Assembly (NCBI GenBank): GCA_029255685.2
Contig: CM055316.2
Location: 77,498,861-77,562,860, forward strand
Length of the DNA: 64,000 nt
Reading direction: 5' to 3'
DNA from: Silene conica
Lineage: Eukaryota > Streptophyta > Magnoliopsida > Caryophyllales > Caryophyllaceae
Position numbers and translations under genes: made by a program. The notes under the pieces are model-generated. The model worked only from the letters and a program-made list of their open reading frames with translations, had not been told where the DNA came from and did not search any database. Shown here in pieces: positions 1 through 9,969 of this stretch (position 1 is its first letter; every line of letters starts with the position of its first letter).

Positions 1-1181
1 CAATTGTACTTATTTTTCTATCAATTGTTGTAAATTGTTTGTATTTTAATATAATTTATTATAATTATATATATTTATTATTTATTGTAATAATGATTAG
101 TAGTCATAAAAAGATATCTAATAATTATGTACGGATCGACATCCGACATTATAGTTCCATATATAATGTATATGTTGACGCTATAAATATAACCGTTTAT
201 ATAGAAAATATTGTTTACGAAATAAATCAAAATTAGAATGTAATATTTACACAACTAATGAAACGAAGAGAGTTATTCAATAATTAATTCAGTAAACGAC
301 AATGCGGTTCCCACTATAACTGACTTAAAAAAATAATTAAATAAAAATAATAATAATAATATTTTTTTACAAAAAAAATAGTGGATATCCGAGATACTAA
401 CTGAGTTTCCACTCCTTTAGAAATAGCAAAGCTAAGCCTAGCTAGTATCAGCCTTGTGTATAGCATTCAGCTATTGTTTCTCACATTTTTTCCCTTTATT
501 GGGAGAGTTGGAGATCATTGTTATTATCTTGTTCAAGCGAATTCAGAAATTTAATAATAATAAAGGTTAGGTTAAAAATATCAAATTACGCAACTCAAAA
601 TAGCTTTATACCATGTATATAATTCCCGTGTAAAACGATCTTTTACTAAAACGTGAGTAAAACAGGTTTGTGGTAAATGTGACACGTTAAAGTAGATTAC
701 TAAAAGCCATTATAATGTGGAAAAGGACTTGACATAAAAAAAAAACATACGAGTAACACATAAGATGAAGACATGAGAATTGGTCCCCTTGTGCGTTTTC
801 GCCCCATCGCCCTTATAATCATTCATATCTTATACAGAGTACGTCCTTAAAGACGTTTATTATTTGGAATGATAGTGTAAAGTTGTTTGACTACTGCGCC
901 TTTATTCAGACTCGCCACTAATTCATTACTGGTACAGTTAGTGACGAATCCAGAAATTTAGTTTTAAGGGGTACAAAAAAAAGCTTGACATGTTATCTAA
1001 GCATATCTAAGATAATGTTGTTATATTTTGGAGGCTTTTTGTTAAAAAAATTTAGTCGTGGTATAATAAAAGAATGAAAATATATTGGTCATAAACATAG
1101 CTTTTTTTCAAAAAAAAAAAATTAAAAAATAATTTAAATTATAAATATATGTAAAAATAATATCTTATTCATAGAATATAA
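1..1181. other. AT-rich intergenic DNA, no gene seen
   Basis: Very AT-rich sequence with stops in every frame over short distances. I see no conserved domain, RNA gene or paired terminal repeat here. The one short reading frame near the left edge is low complexity and looks like chance. Confidence 0.6.
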
Positions 1182-1183
1182 TA

Positions 1184-1339
1184 CTCCCTCCTATTCCCAA
1201 TAACTGTCCCATTTCGGGTTGGGTGCGGGATTTAAGGAATTCATTTGTTTAATGTAAAGTAATGTGTGGGGTGGGAAGATTGGAGAGAGGGAATGTATTA
1301 TTGATTATTATTGTGAGTAGAGGTGATTAAAATAAGTAA
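1184..1339. mobile_element. Stowaway (Tc1/Mariner) MITE, left part
   Basis: Begins with the Stowaway-type terminus CTCCCTCCTATTC directly after a TA. Its partner, ending GAATAGGAGGGAG followed by TA, lies at 6103-6241. The two parts (156 and 139 bp) are separated by a Helitron that sits between an A and a T, as Helitrons do. Rejoined in thought, the MITE would be about 295 bp with the TA target duplication typical of Mariner-type elements. Confidence 0.8.
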
Positions 1340-1769
1340 CTAGTGTAACACCCGTGAAAAATCACGGGGTTGTGTACACTTACTTTTAAAGACGACAAAG
1401 ATAAATTCATTTCATTATATAGCAATTCTATTTTTTCGAACAAATTGATTTTAACGGGGATGTTTTGCATATAAGATATGTTCGTTCAAACGGTGAATTT
1501 CCTGGTGCACTAATTTTCAAAGTTGTTAGTAATGATGATAATATTTGGATTACTTATGATAACATGAATGAATAAGGTAAATAAGAAAAACAATAAACGA
1601 TTAAAATAAAGATTAAATAACTAATAATGAGTAATTTGGAAAGTTATTGTCTTTTGATAAATTGGTTACAGAACATAAGTTGACGGACGAATAGGATGAA
1701 CAAAGTAACTAATTAGGTAGAAATATAAATTAAATGGGTGTATTAAAATTCTATAATGTAGGACAAAAA

Positions 1770-2332
1770 TTACAGTTTCTCGAAAACCTCCTTGTAAACA
1801 ACGTTCGTTGTTGTATTAATCATTCCTCCTTCTTCATCAAGAAGTAGCACTTTTAGACCTTTCTTACTCGTAACCCTAGATATAGCAACGTACAATTGGC
1901 CATGGGTAAAGACTGGTCTAGGAAGATAAAGTCCAACACGGGATAATGATTGACCCTGACTTTTGTTAATAGTCATAGCAAAGCAAACTGCTAAAGGAAA
2001 CTGTCTTCTTTCAAACTTAATTGGGAACATGGTTTGATCGGAAAGAATCAAGGTGATGCGGGGAATATAGACATTGTTTCCGATATGACTGCCAGAAATA
2101 ACGGTTGCACTAATAACGCGATTTCCTAGTTGCTTTACCTCCATTCGGGTGCCATTGCACAACCCATTTGCTTGGTCAATGTTTCTTAAAAGCATCACTA
2201 TAGCTCCAATTTTCAGTTTCAAGTTGTGATTAGGTAAACCGGAACATCTGATTGAGTTAAGAAACTTTGTAGAGTAAAGTTCTCTAACCCCGCAATTAGT
2301 CTCTTCCTTGCTTATTTCATCAGAGTTCTAAA
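1770..2332 (-). pseudogene. Helitron PIF1-like helicase, C-terminal fragment
   Basis: About 185 codons are open on the minus strand. The peptide contains SGLPNHNLKLKIG, VMLLRNIDQ, GLCNGTRM, FAMTINKSQGQS and THGQLYVAISRV. These are the closing segments (motifs V and VI) of the PIF1-type DNA helicase found in plant Helitron RepHel proteins. A full RepHel protein has well over 1000 residues, so Rep and most of the helicase (Walker A and B) are missing. The reading frame meets a stop upstream, near 2333. The end of the frame lies about 430 bp inside the Helitron 3' terminus, the usual position. It is a relic of an autonomous parent, not a host PIF1 gene. Confidence 0.85.
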
Positions 2333-2659
2333 CTTTTATTAGTCGCTGTTTATCAATTTTGTTATTACCTACTGATATGTGTTTCTGATTCATTGTTCTA
2401 GTGGGGGGTAGATCACGCTATTTAGATGGTTCTCTATGTCATTAATTGGCTATGACCGAATTGAGGAAGCTGTTTGAGTTTCAGTTGCTACTGTTGTTGT
2501 ATGTGTTTGCCAGTGGAACATCTTAGGATCATGCTATGTGGGTGTCTGATTGTCTAAACATGTTCATAAATCACGGGGTTGTGTACACTTATTTTTAAAG
2601 ATGACTATAAATTTTACTTATTATATAACCAATTCTATTTATTCGAACATGTGTACTTT

Positions 2660-3520
2660 TTAAAAATAAAAAATAAATAATATAATTAAAGAAATTATCT
2701 CATTTCTTTCGCATAATTAAGTACGAAAGTGCATAATATTCACTTGAATAGTAGTGCTACTCTTGTACCAAAAAATAGTAGTGTTACTCTTAATTTGGTC
2801 GAATATGATTGATCGCAAATGTTCCTTTTAGTTAGGAATTCGTTAGACTTAAATATTTAATTAATTTCATTTATTAGTTACATACATTTTTAATTAAGAT
2901 GGAGGTATTCATTTTAAGTTTGAATGGTCTAGCAATATGGAAAAGATAAGAACATAATGTATAAGAAAAAGTAAAAGATTTGTCTGATTACTCTTATATC
3001 CCGTGAAACTATTTTTGACTCATTTTAATGTCAAGACGAAGACAAACTAAATTAGTTCTTTTTTACGCTTTTCCAAATTCATTTTTTAATAGAAACACTG
3101 AATAGTATTAAAAACCTTAAATAGTAAGTATATAAATATTAAAGATTAATGTTCTAAGATAGGAAAATTGTAAATAATCAATTATTCTAATTCATTTTCA
3201 ATTTTCATTTTTAATAAAAACGTTGAATATAGTTAATAAAATTTAATAGTAATTATATAAATATTAAAGAATAATAATGCTCTAAATCTAATATAAAAAT
3301 TGTAAATAATCAACTATTTTTTTATTTTTCTAAAATCTAATAGAAAAATTGTAAATAATTTATTATTTTCTCATTTTCTAATTCTAATAGGAAAATTGTA
3401 AATAAATTATTATCTAAACAACTATTTTCTAATTTTCTAATTCTAATAGAGAAATTGTAAGTAATTAATTATCTCCTAATTCTAATAGATAAATTGTAAA
3501 TAAATCATTATTTATAAATA
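2660..3520. repeat. Dispersed repeat, inverted partner at 51.64-52.47 kb, with internal tandem array
   Basis: This stretch is homologous, in opposite orientation, to about 51640-52470. Shared landmarks include TTTCGCATAATTAAGTACG, GACTCATTTTAATGTCAAG and GACGAAGACAAACT. From 3160 to 3520 a unit of roughly 60 bp, built around TTCTAATTCTAATAG and AAATTGTAAATAA, is repeated about five times with variation. It has no coding capacity. It is Helitron internal sequence shared by two elements. Confidence 0.7.
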
Positions 3521-4237
3521 CGTGAATTAATATACACATACCGGTAAATGATTATATACCGGTAAATACATCGTCGCAGAGATATGAGACTCCCTTATAT
3601 TTAAAGGTTTTCAGTGTGAAAATATATATTCTAACATGCATGACTTCAGAAGATTAGTATGGTAGAAACAATTTCAATATTCAAGACTTAAATCACGTCC
3701 TATAAATTTCTTTTTCATATATCTTAGCCAAACATTTGTCAATCGTGTTTTATTACCTTGATAAGAAGATCTTTAATTAACCTTCACAGTAATTAAGCTT
3801 TTCGAGCTTATATATAAAACCTAAAAGAACAAAAAAAATCATTACTTATCTAATACTTTGTTAACATGTACAAAGTTCTTGGCTGCAGAATAATACATGT
3901 TTGTTTATCTATTATTGCCTATCAAAGTTTATACAATGGTTACCAATTACCCCCATAATGGACCGTGATATCTCTCATGCGCGCCTGTGGGGTGAGCCGA
4001 TGATTTTCGTAAAATTATCAATCAACTTATCTCCTTTTCTGCAATTACACAACCCAAAACAATCCAGTTTAAAATTGTTGTAAAAAAGCTAGCATTTAAA
4101 ACATGTAACAAAAGAGTTATGAGATGGGAATGACAACATACGATATAGTGGGGTAATTGGTATGCTGCCATTATATATTTATATATACAATTAATTAAGT
4201 TGGTTTTAAGTAGAATTTTACTCTATATTAAACTCTA

Positions 4238-4251
4238 TAATAATAATAATC

Positions 4252-4284
<33 letters not shown>
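4238..4284. repeat. (AAT)n microsatellite
   Basis: About 15 copies of AAT/TAA with one interruption (ATC). It lies inside the nested Helitron. Confidence 0.85.
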
Positions 4285-6102
4285 GGATGAAGAAGCAGGG
4301 AAAAGATTGATCTTTGATTGTTATGTATTACTATGAATCTTAATTTGCATTAAGATTGAATAGGATAAAAATAGCCATTTTTAGTTGAATTTTGTATTTT
4401 CAAGTTGGAGTATATGTCGCTCGAAAAAAAATCATTTATTAATATAAAATAGATAGATATTATTTTTAATTACAGTCTTATGATAGATATTACTAATTTA
4501 TGAAACTACCGTTGTGTTTTGTGTAGAAGAAATAACTGAAAAAAGCAGCCAATAAAATCGCTTGGACAAAGCTTCCTTTAATAATATAGATAGTTAGATA
4601 GATAGATATTGATTGATTTAGGGAATAAAATCAAAGATTTACATGGTTTAAAAGATGGTTTAAACGTTTAAAATAGTTGAACAATATTTATATTTATGGA
4701 AGATTTTAAAGAATATTTGGTGGAATGTTTAGCAAATTTAGGAAATGATGGTTTAAACTATTTTATTTTAATATTATAATAATATTATAATATTATAATA
4801 CATAAAAAAATATGACGTGACATAAATTAAGGGTTTTGATTGGTCTACAAAACTGTTTTTTGTGAGGGTGAATGTGAGTGCGAGAAAGAGTGAACGGTGA
4901 AACATTATTGCGCCACGTATGCAGTTCGACATTTTGCTTTTATAGTAATAATGATGATGATTTAGTTAATATGATTGATTTGTAATATGCAGTCAGATTT
5001 TCTTATGAATTGCATAGATATTTTACTGAATAGATCACGTTTCTAAATTGATGCCATATCCTTTGATTTTTATCTTCACACGTTTTTTTATGGCATAGAA
5101 TATAATATTTTGTTTCTTATTTTCTTATTTTAGTTCTTATTTATAGAATATCTCCTAAAGAATATAATATTTTGTTTCTTAGTTTCTTATTTTGGTTCTT
5201 ATTTATGGAATTATGGAAAGATTTTCTTAATTTAGTTTATATGCTTGATTTGTAATATGCAGTCAAACTCTTTGTATTTAATTCTTAATTTAGTTAATAT
5301 GCTTGATTTGTAATATGCAGTCAGAATAAGGATAAATGATATGGTGTAGATTATGGAATATTAATAATTAATATGCATATTAATATTTACGCTTATGGAA
5401 TATTATGGCATAGAAATCACGGCCATACTGGAATTACGCTTATTTAGGTAACTAATGCCATTAATATTTATCTTCACACGTTTTTTATGGCATAGATATT
5501 TTATATGGTGTATTATAATACGGTCAGACTCTTTGTATTGAAATTATAAGTGTTGAAATAACAATCACACTCTTTTTTAATTATTATTTTATTAACTTTA
5601 TTAATTTAAAAATATTGGTCTATATTCCTATTTATTTCGAGATTATAAATTATGAATTATGAATTACGTTTAATATAAAAATTTTAGGTCGGACGACTTA
5701 GAAGGATTTATAAACAGGAAATTATAACCCCCACTTTTAAGAAAATTATGTGTTTTTTTCAAGATTATAAATTATAAATTACGTTTAATATAAAATTTTG
5801 TTTTACGTTTAAATTATTATAGAATAGAATCTTGTCAAATATGGTCAGACAACTTAGAAGGATTTTCACTTTGTAAATATAGAATAGAATCTTTAGGATA
5901 GATAACAATCAGAGTTTTTGTATTTAATTATTAAATTATTATTAAATTATTAAATTATTATGATGTGGCATAAATGAGTAATTCTGATTGGTCTACAAAA
6001 CTGAAATTCCTGAGGGTAAATGTGAGAGCTCGAAACACTAAACGCTGAAACCTGATTGCGCCACGTCAGCGGAATTACATTCTTCTTTTATAGTAATAAT
6101 GA

Positions 6103-6241
6103 TGTTGTGGGGTAAGGTGGGGTATTGTTGTGAATTAAAGTGATTAAAATAAGTGTAAATATTTACCAAATATAGACAATGAGACATTTAGGTGAATAGA
6201 CGGAAATGGACAATGGGACAGTTATTGAGAATAGGAGGGAG
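6103..6241. mobile_element. Stowaway MITE, right part
   Basis: Ends in GAATAGGAGGGAG followed by TA, the inverse of the left end at 1184. Separated from its left part by the Helitron insertion. Confidence 0.78.
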
Positions 6242-6260
6242 TACATTTTAATACTGAAAT

Positions 6261-6709
6261 TTGAGCTGGCAAATAATGACACGACACGAAAACACGACAC
6301 GAACCCGACACGAAATTAGTGGGTTTGGGTTGAGGCTTAATGACCCATTTATGTAAGTGGTTCGACACAAACACGACACGAAATTTAATTGGGTCGGGTT
6401 AGGGTTGAGCTCTTTAAACACGAACCCGACACGAATGACCTGTTTACTAAATTAATCCTAATTTTTTTATTCTCCATCACATAAATATACTTAAACTTTC
6501 CAAATATGGACATGACACGAAAACACGACACGAACCCGACACGAAATTAACGGGTTAGGGCTGAGGCTTGCTGACCCATTTATCTAAGTGGGTCGACACG
6601 AACACGACACAAAGTTTAATTGGGTCGGGTTTGGGTTAGAAGTTTTGTGACCCGTTTACATGTGACACGAACACGAACCCTACACGACCCGATCTGTTTG
6701 CCAGGTCTA
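6261..6709. mobile_element. hAT-type MITE built of ACACGA-rich repeats
   Basis: Flanked by a perfect 8-bp direct repeat ACTGAAAT (6253-6260 and 6710-6717), the hAT hallmark. Ends are TTGAGCTGGCAAAT and, inverted, TAGACCTGGCAAAC. The interior holds two diverged copies (about 6265-6440 and 6510-6690) of a segment rich in ACACGACACGAACCCG and GGGTCGGGTT. No coding capacity. Confidence 0.78.
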
Positions 6710-6717
6710 ACTGAAAT

Positions 6718-7442
6718 CAACAATAAATGAGAGTGGCTCGATGGTGTAAAACTTAGTAAGTTAGGATTTCCAATCTCATTTCAAGCAATTTTTTATATGT
6801 ACATGGCTAAAACTATACACTTCTACCAACTCTGTCATGATAACTTACTAATTATTATATGAGTAATATTGTATCTAATCACATAAGTTCGAGCTGTTCA
6901 TGACCTTTTCGAATCGTGCTAGCGTTTACTCGGCTTGACTCATTTAATTCTCGAGCCGATTTCACACAAGCCAGGCATAAACCAAACTGCTCGTGAGATA
7001 TCTCGTCTTATTGTACATGTCTCGATGAGACGATGACCCTAAGGTTGACAGGTTGTACCGTTGTAGCAAGAAAATTCTCCAAAATTGACATTTTAATTTC
7101 CTTTTGTGAACTTTGTGATGTTTGACGTATTGAGGTACAATGTGTGCAAATTCTTTTAGTGGTGGCAATGTGGCACCGAAAATCGAAGAATAATCAGGCC
7201 TTGAATTGGGCCTATCAGAGCTACTAAACTTGGTTCAATGTATAAAATTCTTTGATGGGGCGGCTTTGGTAGAGCCCAACAGGCCCACTCATTTCACCTT
7301 CACATTATGGAAAAGGAAATGTGAATTAAACAATGAAGTGACCCGGCTGCCCTTTTATTGGTATGCAACTCAAATTTTCTTAAGATAGGCAAAATCATTA
7401 TTTGTGTTTTATGTTGAATATTGAATTGAATTTTATATGGAA
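6718..7442. other. Intergenic, no gene recognised
   Basis: Short open frames on both strands near 6960-7390 have no recognisable domain and no splice-consistent partners. The sequence around 6890-6960 resembles the degenerate TCGAGCC-rich repeats common in plant intergenic DNA. Confidence 0.5.
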
Positions 7443-9969
7443 CTAGTGTAACACCCGTGAAAAATCACGGGTTGCTTACACTTACCTCTAAAGATGACAT
7501 ATATAAATTTTATTTATTATTTAGATAAATAAGCTATTTATTCGAACATTTGTACATTTTAAAAATAAAAAAGAAATAATATAATATCATTGTATATATT
7601 AAAATATATATACAGAAATTATAACATTTAAATTTGAGAACTTTAAGCTATGGTCTATAAATATCATTATTGATCGTTGCGTGATTGGAGTTGTTTTAAT
7701 CAACCCAACTCTTATTTGGTTTTTTTATGATATATAATTATTATTGACATTAAGTTTTATGATATACTCCGTATGTAGGATATAATTCTTTTCTTAATCA
7801 TAATATTAATTTATTGCTTATTATGTAATTAGATAGTTCGTAAAAATTGAAGATTCTAATATCCCTTGAAAAAACCCTCTCTTGTGTCCACTTTTCGAAG
7901 AAAAATATTCTCACTGGTCCCTAATTTGATTTATCTTTTTTATTATTTTTTAAAATGGAATAAGCCACGCATAAACAAAGTAAACGATGTGTATGAGATT
8001 TCTTTAATTATACCCTTTATCATACCTAAATTTTTGTAATTACTTTTGATTAGTTGCACATGTGACCGTCGTAGAGTAGAATTTGTATTAGGATAAGTAT
8101 AAGAACTTTTAATGGTGATATTTTTTTATCTTATACTCCGTATTTTTTTATCTTATACTTCTCAATATATTTATCAATATATTAGATCCTACACGTTTTT
8201 CATGAAAAATGGAATTAACGAAGGAACAAATAAATACTCCATGTAAAATGTGTAGCCAAATACTAACTCCTTCCCAAGGCACGCATGCACAGTTGCACAC
8301 TAACATAGAAATCTAGTAGACGTTGCGGTTGAGAGTTCAAACTATAAAAAATGTGCCAACTTTCTCGTCAAATTTCTTCAACGAACAAATAATGTCGTCT
8401 AATTCAAACCCTAATGAAGCTAAATCCATGGATAATCCCGAATAGAATATTATATATTATATACGGAGTATTTATTATATTAATTCCTAAAATATCCGTG
8501 TAGAACATTCGTGTAGAATATTATATATTATATATTTATTATATTAATTCCTAATATATAATAGAATATTAAAGAATATTAATATTTTAATATTAAATTA
8601 TTATTAAATTATTAAATTATTATGATGTGTCATAAATGAGTAATTCTGATTGGTTTACAAAACTGAAATTTCTGAGGGTGAATGTGAGAGCTCGAAACAC
8701 CAAACGCTGAAACACAAAGGCCGCAGTAACTATCAAGCTACGAATATACACAGGATTAACATACAAATCTATTAACAGTCATTAGCAGACAACTATGTCC
8801 ATGACCTAGCTTCTCTATTTTTCCCATCCCATATAGCAGACAACTATAACAACATCTAATATTCTAACCCCCTCAATTTTCTATCATGTAATCCTATGTC
8901 CATAGGAGGCGACACATTGTGCATATCTGGATTCTTTTTATCATAAAGAATCAGTGATTGACTGCAATTCTCTACTCAATTTCTAATTTTGCTCATATGA
9001 AAACACCAGCTCCGATCATCAGCTGCTTCCACAAAACCCTAATCCCCTTTACCCGCGATTGCAAAACCCTCTTGGCATTAGAGGTAATATTACGATCATA
9101 ATTCGTAAAAACTTACCATCAACCCAAAATCATACCAAATTATCTCAATCAACGCAATATACTAACTATTAGGATATTAACCAAATAATTTCCACAATCA
9201 CAATTCGGCTTCCCCGTCCCTAATTCACAACCATCAAATTTCGAAGGACGTAACTAAACTAAAGTAATCCAAACAAAACCCAGATTAACACAACCGAATC
9301 TAAGTTACAATATAATAAACCCAAATTTTCAACAATTACCAGTCTGAGCCGCCCCAAAACTTCTTCCCGCTTCGCCGCCTCATTTTTGCTCACATACCAC
9401 GTCATCGTCGAGATATATCGGCGGGTTGACCCGGTTATTCTCGTCGTCAACGGCTGCGGCGATCGGGTCGACTGCCGTGTGCGGAAGTGTTAGTGGTGGG
9501 GATGATGGTGGGAGTTTGGGGAGTTCGTTTAGGTACAGTGGGTGTTCGCCGTTGAAACGGGATTATCTTCAGAGTAGTCCGGTATCGGTGTTAACGGGGC
9601 CGGTTTCGGGTTCGGTGTCGAGGAGTATGATTATGAAAATTATGATTATGAAAATTATGATTACGCTAGAATTATGATTAGGGTAGAATGATTATGAAAA
9701 TTATGATAGATTATATTCTGCTAAAATGAGAATGAGTCAAATATGGAAAGATTTTATTTTGATTTAGTTTTTTTATTTAATAATAAATAAATGATTATTA
9801 AATTATTAAATTATTATTAAATTATTAACTTATTATGAGGTGGCAGAATCTGATTGGTCTATAAAAAGTGAAAATGCTGAGGTTGAATGTGAGGCCTCGA
9901 AATACCCGATGCTGCGATATGACTGCGCCACGTAGGCGGAAAACCATTCTTCTTTTATATATATAATGA
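7443..9969 (-). mobile_element. Helitron, 2.5 kb, non-autonomous, with captured sequence
   Basis: The 3' end on the minus strand is CTAG (7446-7443), preceded by the hairpin ACCCGTGA/TCACGGGT, nearly identical to the end at 1340. The 5' end is TC at 9969-9968 followed by ATTATATATATAAAAGAAG. Flanks are A (7442) and T (9970). Two copies of the 5' module are present: the true one (9790-9969) and an internal clipped one (about 8600-8715). Between them lies more GC-rich, exon-like sequence. No helicase or Rep is seen. Confidence 0.8.
8716..9640. pseudogene. Host gene fragments captured by the Helitron
   Basis: Base composition changes abruptly from AT-rich transposon DNA to a GC-rich block (about 9330-9640). 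On the minus strand a frame starting near 9387 (MTWYVSKNEAAKREEVLGRL) runs to a good donor, CAGACTG then GTAATT, at about 9340, followed by intron-like sequence. On the plus strand, 9426-9630 is open and encodes a Ser/Gly-rich peptide with SPLKRDYLQSSPVSVLTG. The two frames point away from each other. I do not recognise the donor genes. Promoter-like or UTR-like sequence (8720-9080) may belong to the same capture. Confidence 0.5.

Larger units (their letters stand above)
2567..4954 (-). mobile_element. Nested, 3'-clipped Helitron inside the larger Helitron
   Basis: At 2567 a second copy of the Helitron 3' subterminal sequence begins (AATCACGGGGTTGTGTACAC), but the CTAG end and the outer arm of the hairpin are absent. 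At 4954-4953 there is a second 5' terminus (TC then ATTATTACTATAAAAGC on the minus strand), preceded by the same roughly 160-bp 5' module seen at 5940-6102 and 9790-9969 (GATTGGTCTACAAAACTG, then GCGCCACGT). I read this as a younger or partial Helitron that entered the 1340-6102 element; the left limit is approximate. Confidence 0.6.
1340..6102 (-). mobile_element. Helitron (rolling-circle DNA transposon), about 4.8 kb, composite
   Basis: On the minus strand the element starts with TC (6102-6101), followed by TATAAAAGAAGAAT, and ends in CTAG at 1343-1340. About 10 bp inside the 3' end is a perfect 7-bp hairpin (1351-1357 with 1362-1368, CCCGTGA/TCACGGG). The flanks are A (1339) and T (6103), the AT target expected for Helitrons, with no target duplication. 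It carries a helicase fragment near its 3' end and an internal second set of Helitron end modules (2567 and 4954), so it looks like one Helitron inserted in another. No Rep domain is seen, so it is non-autonomous as it stands. Confidence 0.82.

Noticed and set aside
6265-6690. CRISPR-like or satellite array of ACACGAC units
   Set aside because: Units are irregular, there are no equal spacers, the genome is that of a plant, and the block is fully contained between hAT-type ends.
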